Positions 47,050 to 57,369 of a DNA stretch of 64,000 nucleotides are shown here, piece by piece. This DNA comes from Centrapalus pauciflorus. Taxonomy: Eukaryota > Streptophyta > Magnoliopsida > Asterales > Asteraceae. The notes below the pieces were generated by a model. That model had not been told where the DNA came from and made no database searches. It saw nothing but the letters and a program-made list of their open reading frames with translations. The position numbers and the translations under genes are program-made. Numbering within the stretch: the stretch's first letter is position 1; every line of letters starts with the position of its first letter. The stretch lies in the NCBI GenBank assembly GCA_020465985.1, contig JAANYP010006399.1, positions 186,001 to 250,000 on the forward strand, given 5' to 3'.

Positions 47050-48517
47050 GTGGAGAGAACTCCTGTCTTTTAATATTCTCAGCCTGTTGGGAGGCTGGAA
47101 TAGTTGAGGTGGCTTTCTCCATTTGTACAACTGGCTCCTGTTGGGAGGAACCAGAGGGTCTAGGCTGACGTGGGGTTGACACAGGGTGGAGTGAAGCATG
47201 CTCCAATTGTGCTGATCCTTCTCCCAAAATAGGAGAGGTAGCAGGGGTTGCTTCTTTTTCAACTGAACCCTGTTGAGAGGGAACAGAGGAGCTAGTCTGG
47301 GCTGTTGGTTTCTTTTTGCGTTGGTATAAAATGTGAGATGAGGTGGGGGATTTTGGAGAGGAGATGAGAGGTTCAGACTGGACAGGTTTGGAGACTGGTT
47401 CAGAAACAGGTGGGTTGTCCTGTTCCATAGTCTCAGGTGCCACAGAGGCACCAGCCACAGAGGCTTCAGGTTCAACGAATGAACCAGGGTGAGGAGCCTG
47501 CTACCCCTCAGCCACAGAGGCTAAGAGTGCAGACTCAGACTGAGCTGTTTTGGCCTTCTTGGAGACAGTCCCAGCTTCAGTGGTTTCCAGGGTCCTTTTA
47601 ACAAGCTTGGCCCTGGCTTTGGATTTTCTTCTGGGAGCAGCTTCTGGATCTACCCTCACATCAGAGGGTCCTTCCACCAATCCTAACAACCTCCTCATTG
47701 GTGTTGACAGAGGAGGCTCATTTGAAAGAACAGTAGTATAGAAAACTCTATTCCCTATTACAGGGAAGGCAGCAGTATGAAGTAAAGGCTGAGAGTTATA
47801 CAAATGCTCACCACAAATATGCTTGAAGATGAGGCTCAGAAACCTGGGATATCGAACAGCAGTTGGTCGTGTCTCCTGCTGCACCAGGTTCCTCAAATTC
47901 ATGAAAATCCACTTTGCTATGTCTATTGTAGTTCCATCCACAAGCTGCAGAACTACAATAACTTCATCACGGCTCAGTTGGTCAAAGGAACCAACTTTGC
48001 TGCTGAAGCACATTACCACAGAGGCAAACAAGAAGCTGTAAGTAGGAGACAGATCCTTTCTGAACAGCGTTGCTCCAACTTTTGGTTCTGCTACACCACA
48101 GAAGTGCAGCAGATACTTCATCTGTTCATCTTCAGGCTGTGGTTGATCATATTTTTCAACCACAGGGAGTCGAAGAACTTCCCTGAGCAGACGAGTGTTG
48201 ATCTCAATGGTCTGAGTCCCATTGACTATGGTGCCTTTGATGACTTTGGTATCTGGGTTGTAGGCACAGGTGTACCAGAACTCATACACCATCTCCTGGT
48301 ACAGGACACCAGGAGTAGCAGTCATGGCGTAGTTCAATGGATGAACTTTTAAAAACTCCACCATTTGATCATAGCCTTTTCCCACATAGTTTTTGGGGAT
48401 TGTGAGGTTGGCAATGTAGTTAGTGGGTTTTAATGTTAGCATTGTGGTAACTGATGAGTGTTTCTGTACATCATCACCAACAAATACTGGTAGAAAGGGG
48501 TTGTTTCTGTGAGCCAT
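47050..48517 (-). pseudogene. Sire-2 env-like extra ORF, N-terminal part
   Basis: ATG at 48517 (MAHRNNPFLPVFVGDD) opens 338 codons to a TAG at 47503-47501. The same frame then continues without another stop to the MITE at 47050. Segments such as EFLKVHPLNYAMTATPG, VLRLPVVEKYDQP and LQLVDGTTIDIAKWIFMNL are characteristic of the globular first part of extra ORFs in SIRE-like plant elements, though I cannot assign an activity. The part after the TAG is Pro/Ser/Gln-rich. An upstream in-frame ATG at 48553 exists but the 48517 start lacks the odd leader. Confidence 0.72.
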
Positions 48518-48624
48518 TTGGGAAGCAGTGAGAGTAGCAGAAGCACAAGACACTTAGTCGATCTTTAGGGTTCTTAGGAGGTTTATGGGAGTAGTGAGGA
48601 AGACGAAGATGAAACAGTAGGGGG

Positions 48625-48632
48625 TATTTATA
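48625..48632 (-). promoter_or_regulatory. Candidate internal TATA box before the Sire-2 extra ORF
   Basis: The minus strand reads CCTATAAATACCCC, 108 bp before the ATG at 48517, with a CT-rich leader in between (CTTCGTCTTCCTCACTACTCC). This is the layout of a plant Pol II core promoter. Confidence 0.5.
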
Positions 48633-49203
48633 GGATTTGAATGTGAGTGGGTATGAGAGAGAAACATTTGGCGGTTGATTTGAAAAGGTCGTTAACGAAA
48701 AACGGAACGGTTGTCCATGTCAGACCGTTTGTCAGACCACTTGAGCCCTTTTTAATCACTAACCCACGTAACCCACATTATCCGTAGTAATTAAGTTAAA
48801 TAAAAACAAAAATTAAGTAACTTAATTGTGAAGAAAGGTAATTAAACTGATGGTCTAAGCTGATGGTCAAACCTGTGATGAGCAGGGTCATCACAAGCTG
48901 TTCACTCTTCAAGCTGTTCCTTCAACCTGTTCAGCTATGTAAGAGCAGGTTGTGTTCAATAGCTGATCAGGTTACAAGACAATGTCTTGTATGACAGATT
49001 GAGAGAGTGAGCAGGTGGAGGTTTGATCATCAGATCAGGCTTGACATATAAGCTGTTATTTGTCAAACCTGTTATACGCTCAAGCTGTTCAAGTTTTGCA
49101 GAAAACGGCTAAGTATAGAACATGCATAACCTGTTCTGTCTAAGCTGTTCTGAAAGAACTTGAGCAGTGTGAGACATATAAAGTCTTAGAAAATTAAAGA
49201 CAC
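48633..49203. other. Spacer between RNase H and the extra ORF of Sire-2
   Basis: No coding sequence. Many CAAGCTGTTC and CAGGTTTGA phrases recur here and throughout the LTRs and spacers of Sire-2, a compositional signature of the family. Confidence 0.5.
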
Positions 49204-50280
49204 TTAGTCACTTTTGTTTAACATGCCCAGCTTGCTGACAAGGTAATTAAACCTGTTTACATCAAGAGGTTTGGTGAAAATATCTGCAAGCTGTTCATCA
49301 GTGGAAATAAAACTTACCTCCACATTACCTTTCTGAATGTGATCCCTGATAAAGTGATGTCTGACTTCTATATGCTTTGTTCTGGAGTGAAACACTGGAT
49401 TGTTGGATATAGCTATGGCACTTGTATTATCACACAGAATAGGAGTTTTCCTATATACAAGGCCATTGTCTTCAAGCTGATGCTGCATCCTCAGAATCTG
49501 CCCACAGCAGCTTCCAGCAGCAATGTACTCAGCTTCAGCGGTAGAAGTAGACACTGAGTTTTGCTTCTTGCTACACCAACTTATCAACTTACCACCAAGG
49601 AGTTGACATCCACCTGTTGTGCTTTTCCTGTCTAGCCTGCAACCTGCAAAATCAGAATCTGAATAACCTGTCAGTTCAAGGCTTGAGTCTTTGGGATACC
49701 AAAGACCCAAACCTGGTGTACCCTTAAGGTATCTGAAGATTCTTTTTACAGCAGCTAGATGTGATTCTTTTGGATCAGCTTGGAACCTAGCACATAAACA
49801 AGTAGCAAACATAATATTAGGTCTACTAGCAGTTAAATACAACAAGCTCCCAATCATGCCTCTGTAAGCTGTTACTGAAACAGCTTTGCCACTGGCATCT
49901 GCATCCAACTTTACATTGGTTGCCATTGGGGTTTTAATAGGAGAACTTTGATCAAATTTAAACTTTTTCAGTAGATCTAAAGTGTAGTTTCTTTGATTAA
50001 TAAAAATTCCATTTGAGGTTTGTTTAACCTGTAATCCTAAAAAGAAAGTAAGTTCACCCATCATACTAATTTCATATTTGGATTTCATGAGTAATGAAAA
50101 ATTCTTGCATAACTGCTCATTGGTAGAACCAAATATTATGTCATCCAAATAAATTTGAACAAGCATAATATCGGATTTCACTTTCTTTATGAACAATGGG
50201 GTATCTACTTTACCTCTGGAATACCCATTGCTCATAAGAAAATCAGTAAGAGTGTCATACCAGGCTCTAGGGCTTGTTTT
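49204..50280 (-). pseudogene. Sire-2 reverse transcriptase C-terminal part and RNase H
   Basis: The frame from 50235 downward has the RT catalytic YLDDI at residues 29-33 (about 50149-50137), then GELTFFLGLQVKQ and the full copia RNase H (TGYSDSDFAG; STAEAEYIAAGSC; THEVRHHFIRDH-type HIEVRHHFIRDH; ADIFTKPL) ending at TAG near 49204. It is out of frame with the upstream RT: a shift near 50275 changes the conserved LKQAPRAWY region. RT and RNase H copy the element RNA into DNA. Confidence 0.92.
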
Positions 50281-52470
50281 AGATCATAGAGGGCTTTGTC
50301 CAACTTATAGACAAAACCTGGATGATGTTCATTTTCAAAATCTGGAGGCTGCTTGACATAAACTTCTTCTTGCAGCTTCCCATTCAAAAATGCACTCTTC
50401 ACATCCATTTGGAATACCTTCATGCTCTTATGAGCAGCGTAGGCTAGAAACAAACGAATTGCCTCTAGCCTGGCCACAGGAGAAAATGTTTCATCATAGT
50501 CAATACCTTCCTCCTGTCTATAGCCCTGAGCAACAAGTCTTGCCTTATTTCTAATGACATGACCTTGCTCATCCATTTTGTTCCTGAAAACCCATTTAGT
50601 GCCAACTATAGTTTTACCTTTAGGAGCAGGAACCAGCTTCCATACCTTGTTTCTTTCAAACTGATTGAGTTCTTCTTGCATGGCAGTGATCCAATTGGCA
50701 TCTTTAAGTGCTTCATCCACTTTCTTTGGCTCCATTAGGGACACAAAGCTAGAGAACATACAGAAGTTGCCTAAGCTGTCCCACCTTGTTTGTACCCCTT
50801 TGTTGATGTCACCAATTATTTGATCATTGGGATGACACCTGATCCACTTAGGATCACTTTTCAATGAGGATTCTCCTGAGTTGTTAGCATCTTCAGCAGG
50901 TCCTGTTGAACAGCTCTTAAGATTTTCAGACACACTGTTGTCTTGAGCCTGTTCACTTGTTGAACATGACTGACTACTGTTGAACATATCAGCAGAGGTT
51001 TCAGGAAAATCAGCATTGATTGGTTCAGGACATGTAGTTGTAATTAAGTCAGTACACTTACTCACACAGGGTGTATTGACATAATCATCATCATGCCCAT
51101 CATGATTAACAGGTTCCACACTGGATGTAGTGGAAGCTTTTGAGTCCTCTTCACTGTTGGAATGCATGAGATCATCAAAGTTGAATTCTCCTGAAACTGA
51201 TTCAGGAACAGCTTTGGTGGAGGCATTCTTGGACTCTTCAAAGGTGACATTGATAGATTCATCTATCACCTTTCTTTTGTTGTTGTACACTCTGTAGGCT
51301 TTGGAGATAGCAGAGTAACCAACAAACACACCTTCATCAGCTTTTGGTTCAAACTTTGCCAGTTGATCCCTTTGATTCAGAATGAAGCAGGGACATCCAA
51401 ACACATGGAAGTAGCTAATATTTGGCCTCCTCCCTTTGAGCAGCTCATAGGGAGTCTTGTTGAACCTTTTCACCACTAAGGATCTGTTTTGGGTGAAGCA
51501 AGCAGTGTTGACAGCTTCAGCCCAGAATGATGAAGGTAAACCTGATGCACACAGCATGGTTCTAGCAGCTTCAATGAGGGTTCTATTTCTCCTTTCTTGT
51601 GGAGTCCTTACGGCTGAAAAGTTTTGTGAGATCCCTCTTTCTTCACAGAAGACTTCAAGAGTACTGTTTCTGAACTCAGTACCATGATCACTTCTAAGCT
51701 GCTTTACTTGAGCAGAGTTCAGCATTTCCATCTTTTTGACAAATCCAATGATTTCTCTAGTAGCCTCTCCTTTGCTCTTCAAGAAGATTACCCATGTAAA
51801 CCTGGAGAACTCATCAAACATTACTAGAGTGTATCTTCTTCCTCCAAGACTTGGGACATTAACAGGTCCAAACAAGTCCATGTGGATTAAGAAGAGAGGA
51901 GTATCAATAGAAAAGTTACGCTTGGATTTAAAAGATAATTTCCTCTGCTTGCCTTTCTCACAAGCTGTGCAGAGTTTATCCTTAACAAAAGTCATGGAAG
52001 GCAAACCTGTTACCAACTCTTTCTTACAGAGTTTGTTGATGTTCTTGAAGTTCAGGTGTGACAGCCTTTTGTGCCATAACCAGTTTAGGTCTGCATTTGT
52101 TCTTGTGAGAAAACAGGTTTCAGTTGTGGGATCAGCAGATTGCATATCCACAACATATACACATTTCTTCTGTTGAGCACACATCACAACTTTGCCTTGG
52201 GAATCCAATATGTAACCCACGTGCTCATCAAAGTTAACCTTGTAGCCAGCATCACACAATTGACTTATGCTTACAAGGTTATGTTTTAGCCCAACCACAT
52301 AGGCTACTCTTTTGAACACTGCAACACCAGCTTTAAGAGTTCCATATCCCTTAGTGGATCCCTGTACATTGTCACCAAAAGTGACTTTTGGCCCTTTTTC
52401 AGGCCTTAGATCATTCAACAGGTCCTTGCAACCTGTCATGTGCCCTGAGCAGCCACTGTCCAAGTACCAA
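50232..52470 (-). pseudogene. Sire-2 protease, integrase and RT N-terminal part
   Basis: Protease active site WYLDSGCSGHMTG lies at the start (52478-52440). Integrase follows: HHCC zinc region (H131, H136, C165, C168, numbering from 52463), catalytic D196 (HMDLFGP), D259 (LRSDHGTEF) and E290. Only 30 residues separate D259 and E290 rather than the 35 of the D,D(35)E family, because the sequence before the Glu lacks the usual five residues (15 bp). A Ser/Asn-rich linker leads to the RT fingers (WKLVPAPKG; GTKWVFRNK; FQMDVKSAFLNG). The frame ends by shift near 50275. Confidence 0.93.
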
Positions 52471-52513
52471 ACCTGGGATGGTTGTTTGTCCTGCAGAATG
52501 TCATAGGAAAATA

Positions 52514-54025
52514 TTAGTTACATTTAGGGGAACTCATCATAGTGATGAGTTCTCCTACTTTATCAACATGTGTTGATGGGCTAGTAATATCCACATTAAT
52601 ATTTCCTATTTGAATGGTATCAGTTTGGATACCACTCTCATTGACTAAGTTACTTCCAACACTGCTTGTTTTAGCAATGATGGAACTAGCAGAGTCAACA
52701 GGCCTCATGTCCTTAGTTTCAGATGAATCAACAGCTTGGATGGATGGCACAATAGCAACAGCTTTGCCTGTTTCTTCTTTCCTCTTTTTGGGAGGACAGA
52801 TGTCAAAAACAGGAAGCTTGATTGGTTTTTGTCCTTCCACAGGTTTGGGAAACTTATTCCCAGATTTCTCAGGTTGAGCAATGGCTTTGCCTTTGCCCTT
52901 ACTGAGATGTGATTGACGCTGCCTATCAGCATAATCACTGTTTCTGGTTTTGAAAGACTTATTTTCATTTATAACCGGTTTTTCACTATGATTTGAAAAC
53001 TTATTTGAAATCACAGCAGATTTGCTTTCAACATGAGACTTACCCTTGTTGAAAGTAGGCTGCTTACCTTTTGAAAACTTACTTTCAAAATGTTTAGCAT
53101 CAAAAGGATTAACATGTCTCTTACCATCAGCTTTGGACCCAGAGCCTGTTCTGTCAATAGGTTTGGTGTCCAACGCTGCAGCTTGAGAATGCCTTCTTTT
53201 CCCTTGCTTGTGTGAATTAGCAGAGCACTTAGCAGGCTGATTTGATGGAGAACACATTCCATCATCAGCTTTAGGGCCTTTTTCACACAAGCTGTCAGTA
53301 TTTTGAGGCCTGACAAACCTATTTGTTGAGATCAGCTTTCTATTAACTTTCTGGATGAAAGTACTGGGAAGCTCACCAAGAGTGGACAAGTCATTTTTCA
53401 GATTATTGATCTCAACAATAGAAGCTGCTGTGTCAAGATCCCCTCCAAGATAGGCTTGGATTTGTGCAGGGATCTGCTGACTTATGCAATGGCTGACTTT
53501 TTGTGCTGATTGGCACCAGGAGTCAACTATCTTTTGAAGCTTTGCATGTTTTATATCTGTTTCTCTCTTTTCTTCCAGTAAAATAGAGTTGATGTGTTTT
53601 TGTTCATCAAGCTCAGTTTCCAACTTATGGAAACTGTCTAGTTTACTAGATTTAATTTCAAGATCAGTTTTAAGCTTAGAAATTTCAGATATTAAAACAT
53701 TATGCTTCTCAACAGCAGCTTTTAAATCAACCAGCATATATTCAAACATTTTTACTTTTTCATCTGAACTGTAAGCCATAAAATTTTGTACCTTGTACAT
53801 CATTGTAGGATTCCAGTTCTCCAAGCTGCTGAAAGCTTCAGCTTCAACCAAGTCTTGTTTGAAGTTGCTAGTGGATGGGACATCAGTATTGGCCATCAGA
53901 CAATTGTTGTGTTCTTCATCTGAGGATGAATCAGACTCCTCCCAGTCACATGTCTCTGCCATCAGTCCCTTTTGCTTGTTAGAAGCCACTGAGTTTTCCA
54001 ACTTTTTCAGCTTTGCCATGGCCAT
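52514..54025 (-). pseudogene. Sire-2 gag C-terminal extension / linker before protease
   Basis: 503 codons: MAMAKLKKLENSVAS, an acidic CDWEESDSSSDEEH patch, a coiled-coil region (LKTDLEIKSSKLDSFHKLE; 53760-53560) and a Lys/Ser-rich low-complexity tail. SIRE-like elements carry such a long gag C-terminal region. It overlaps the upstream gag frame by 19 bp in another phase and ends at TAA 52514 before the protease, so shifts at both borders separate the pieces. Confidence 0.8.
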
Positions 54026-55122
54026 AAGGTACTTAACCCTATAGCCATCTCCCTGTTAGTCTTGTATGGTTTGGAAGACTGACCAACAGCTTTTGACACA
54101 CAGTCAGCAGCTATATGACCAGCTTTGCCACATTTGAAGCAATCAACTTTAGATTTATCAAATGCCTTCTTCTTGGCAGCACTTGAGTTTCCCTGCAGCA
54201 TATTTCTTCCAAACCTCTTCTTGTTGAACCTTTTGACAAGCATGGCTATCATTTGCTCATCATCAAGCTCAGCAAGATCTGTACTGTCTTCCTTATAAGA
54301 CATTTCCTCTCTTTCATCATCAGCCTGTTGATCAGATTGTGTGAACACATCACACTTCTGTCCAACAGGTTGTCTCACGCTGGCCACTAAGGCAGCACCT
54401 CTTTTGGACATTTTCAAGGCATTTATCTTCTGCTGCCTTGACTGTTCATTATTTAGTAAAGATCGATATAAGTTTACCAGATCCATACCTTTGATAGTAC
54501 CTGAGTTTCTCAAGATGGTGGAAAAGTAGTTCCATTCTTCAGGTAGGATGTCCAAGAACTTGTTCACCAGGGTTAGGCTGTCCTTAGTGATCCCAATAGC
54601 TTTGAGATCATTGACAAGAGCAGTAAACCTGGTGTAGGTTTCTGTGAGTGTCTCCTTTGGGTTTGCAAAGAAGAGTTCATACTGTCTAACAAGATTATTA
54701 ATCCTGTTGTCCAGTGTGATTGTGGGTCCATCATAGACGGTACACAAAGTATCCCATATCTCCTTTGCAGTCTTCATCTTCTCAACCTGTTTGAACACAT
54801 CATCAGGCAGAGAGATAACCAGGTTATTCCTGGCCTTTGCATCCAGAGCAACCAGTCTTTTGTCTTCATCATACCATTGAGCTTTGGCCTTCTCAAAGGT
54901 TCTGATTTCAGGAGCTGCTCCTTCAACAGCAGGAGTTATGGTAGTAACAGAAGTTGGCACATAGGGACCTTCCATTACTATCTCTGGTAATTGTACATCC
55001 AGATTCTCTAAATAGAGCATCATTCTGCACTTCCAGCCAGAGAAGTTCTGATGATTGAACATTGGGGGTTTGGCCATTGACCCATTGTCATAGTAAGAGG
55101 AATTTGCAGAACTGTTGTCCAT
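54007..55122 (-). pseudogene. Sire-2 gag
   Basis: Best start is ATG 55122 (MDNSSANSSYYDNGSM), because the same start is conserved in Sire-3 at 57241. The copia-type gag core (HQNFSGWKCRMMLYLENLD; AKEIWDTLCTVYDG; FTALVNDLKAIG) is followed by one CCHC zinc knuckle (CFKCGKAGHIAADC, residues 328-341). The frame runs to 54007 but diverges from the downstream frame near 54040, probably by a single-base shift. Gag forms the particle that holds element RNA. Intact up to the zinc knuckle. Confidence 0.92.
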
Positions 55123-55173
55123 GGAAACGTAAGGAGAATGAGAGATCTTAGAGATGACACACACTCTAACACT

Positions 55174-55186
55174 GCCCTGATACCAG
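55174..55186 (-). other. Sire-2 primer-binding site
   Basis: The minus strand reads TGGTATCAGGGC, two bases after the LTR. It differs by one base from the standard TGGTATCAGAGC seen in Sire-3 and Tek-1. Confidence 0.85.
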
Positions 55187-55187
55187 T

Positions 55188-56060
55188 TGTAGGTCCCAAA
55201 AGGTTTCCCAAGTGTATAGCTATAAGCTGTAGAGGAGGGGTGAATACAGCTATTTAAAACTTAAACACTCTTTTCTCAATGTTTGTATGTATTATCAACA
55301 AAAGTTAATTACAAACAAGCGTGAATGCGGAAAGGTTCAAGCTGAGATGACAGATACAACAGTTTGTCAACTAATCTAAAACACACTCAGACTAGTTACA
55401 GTGATTACTCTCACTTAGAAGCACTCACTGTTTTTACAAGACTCAGATGGACAGCATATACATGAACAGCTTAGACAGACTCTACTGTTTTATATAAGCA
55501 GACTTGCATGCATGGAATAACACAGTTCAATGCACGTACTGATTGTCACACTCTTGATTCTTTCATTATCCTAAGAAGCTTCCTTTTATACCCGAAAGGA
55601 GAATCTCAGTGAAGCTTCCTCATTGGACAGATGAGATAGTGGAGAGTCTTTCCAAAAAGACAAAACACCTTTCTGCATGTTCTGATAAAGTATCTTTGTC
55701 TTCACATGGCAGAATCTTTGTCTTTTCCTTTTGTCACTCTTGCATACGGCTTTAACCAAAAGAGGAATGTCAACTTTGCATCTTTCTTCTTTTGTTAATG
55801 CCATTTTGATATAAGAAAAGGTCTGTCACCCTTTTCAAATATCTGTTTGTCTTCATGTAACAGAACAGCGTGGGCAAGCTATGCAGTTCTGTTTTCCACT
55901 TTGTCTTCGACTTGTAAACTGATCTTGGAGCCAAAAGCAATACATGAGGACTTGGAAACATATTCCATAAAGTGTTTAACCTGTTCACAAAGAACAGCTT
56001 CTGTTCACAAAGAACAGAACACTTGAAAACTGCCCAAGCTGCTCAAGAGAATAGAGCAGT
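55188..56060 (-). repeat. Sire-2 5' LTR, outer part displaced
   Basis: Plus-strand TGTAGGTCCC at 55188 matches the 3' LTR start at 42585 and runs collinear for 873 bp to AATAGAGCAG. There Sire-3 begins (56061). The remaining ~240 bp of this LTR should lie beyond the window, to the right of Tek-2 and Sire-3. Confidence 0.92.
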
Positions 56061-57178
56061 TGTTAGGCACAAAAAGGCCTCAGTCAAACCTGTTCTACAT
56101 CTGAGGGGGAGATTTATAATCAAACCTGTCGATGCATTTGAAGGTTGAATTTAAGGCCTGTTATATGCCTTATTGAAACCTGAAAATGATTTGCAATATC
56201 AGTCTAAAGCTGTTCTATATGTTGCATGTGTTGCAACTAAGACAGTTTGTCCAAGCTGCTCTGTCTGCTGAACAGGCTGGACATAAACTGTCTACGCTGC
56301 TCTACACTGGTGAGCAGCTTGGGCAATTTTAAAGTGTTCTGTTCTTTGTGAACAGAACCTGTTCTTTGTGAACAGGCTAAACACTTTATGGAATATGTTT
56401 CCAAGTCATCATGTATTGTTTTTGACTACAAGATCAGTTTACAAAGTCGAAGACAAAGTGGAAAACAGAACTGCTCAGCCTGCCCAAGCTGTTCTGTAAC
56501 ATGAAGACAAAAGGTTATTTGAAAAAGGGTGACAGACCTTTTTCTTATATCAAAATAGGCCTTTACAAGGAAGAAAGACGCAAAGTTGACATTCCTAAAT
56601 TAGTTAAAGGCAATGCAACAGTAGACAAAGTAAAAAGACAAAAGTTCTGCACATGTGAAGACAAGTCTGCTTTTCAGAAAAGTGCAGAAAAGGTTATGTT
56701 GTCTTTTCAACAAGACTTCTCCTTTTCATTCCGTCCAATGAAGATTTTCTCTTAGATCCTCTGATGAGTATAAAAGGAAGCTTCTAAGGACAGAAAGAAG
56801 TGTGAAGAAAGCTAAGTGCTGAAACCAAGAGTGAACGTGCAAGTGTGATTTTCATGCATGCAAGCCTTCTGTGTAAATCCAGTATCTGTGTCTAAGCTGT
56901 TTTACATAAGCTGTTCCCTTAAGTCTTGTAAACACAGTGAGTGCTTCTTAGTGAGTGTATTCATTGTATACTAGTTTGAGTTTGTCTTAGACTAGTGAAC
57001 ATACTGTTGTATCTGTCATCTCAGCTTGAACTATTCCGCATTCAAGCTTGTTTGTAATTAACAAATTGTTGATAATACATACAAACATTGAGAAAATAGT
57101 GTGTAGTTTTAAATAGCTGTATTCACCCCCCCTCTACAGCTTAAAGCTATATACTTTGGGAACCTCTCGGGACCTACA
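56061..57178 (+). repeat. Sire-3 5' LTR
   Basis: TGTTAGGCACAAAAAGG to GGGACCTACA, 1118 bp. It is the reverse complement of the Sire-2 LTR with many substitutions. A short frame at 56501-56755 is part of the LTR, not a gene. A TATAAAAGGAAGC motif at 56770 is a plausible TATA box. Confidence 0.93.
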
Positions 57179-57180
57179 AC

Positions 57181-57192
57181 TGGTATCAGAGC
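57181..57192 (+). other. Sire-3 primer-binding site
   Basis: TGGTATCAGAGC, two bases after the LTR; complementary to initiator methionine tRNA. Confidence 0.92.
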
Positions 57193-57240
57193 AGTTTAGA
57201 GTGTGTGTCATTCTAGATCTCTCATTCTCCCAAGTTTCCA

Positions 57241-57369
57241 TGGACAACAATGCTGCAAATTCTTCTTACTATGACAATGGCTCTATGGGCAAACCTCCAA
57301 AATTTAATCATCAAAACTTCTCTGGTTGGAAGTGCAGAATGATGCTCTATTTAGAGAATCTGGATGTAC
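57241..57369 (+). pseudogene. Sire-3 gag, first 43 codons
   Basis: Starts MDNNAANSSYYDNGSMG and matches the Sire-2 gag N-terminus through LYLENLDV, where Tek-2 has been inserted. Truncated. Confidence 0.92.

Larger units (their letters stand above)
42585..56060 (-). mobile_element. Sire-2: nearly complete SIRE-like Ty1/copia element with env-like ORF
   Basis: Minus-strand order: 5' LTR (56060-55188, its outer end displaced by Sire-3), methionine-tRNA primer site (55174-55186), gag (55122-52514), protease-integrase-RT-RNase H (52470-49204), env-like extra ORF (48517-44058), polypurine tract (43701-43712) and 3' LTR (43700-42585). Integrase precedes RT, the copia order. LTR ends TGTTAGG..CCTACA agree between copies. 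The two LTR copies are close to identical by eye, so it is fairly young, yet the coding part has several disabling changes. A hAT-type MITE sits in the extra ORF. Confidence 0.95.
56061..57369 (+). mobile_element. Sire-3: plus-strand SIRE-like element, 5' end
   Basis: Complete 5' LTR (56061-57178), primer site (57181-57192) and the first 43 gag codons, then interrupted by Tek-2. Same family as Sire-2 in opposite orientation, but more diverged from either Sire-2 LTR than those are from each other. The rest should lie outside the window. Confidence 0.9.

Noticed and set aside
52493..52525. GTAACT..TGCAG interval between Sire-2 gag and protease as an intron
   Set aside because: At about 31 bases it is too short for a plant intron; a frameshift is the simpler explanation.
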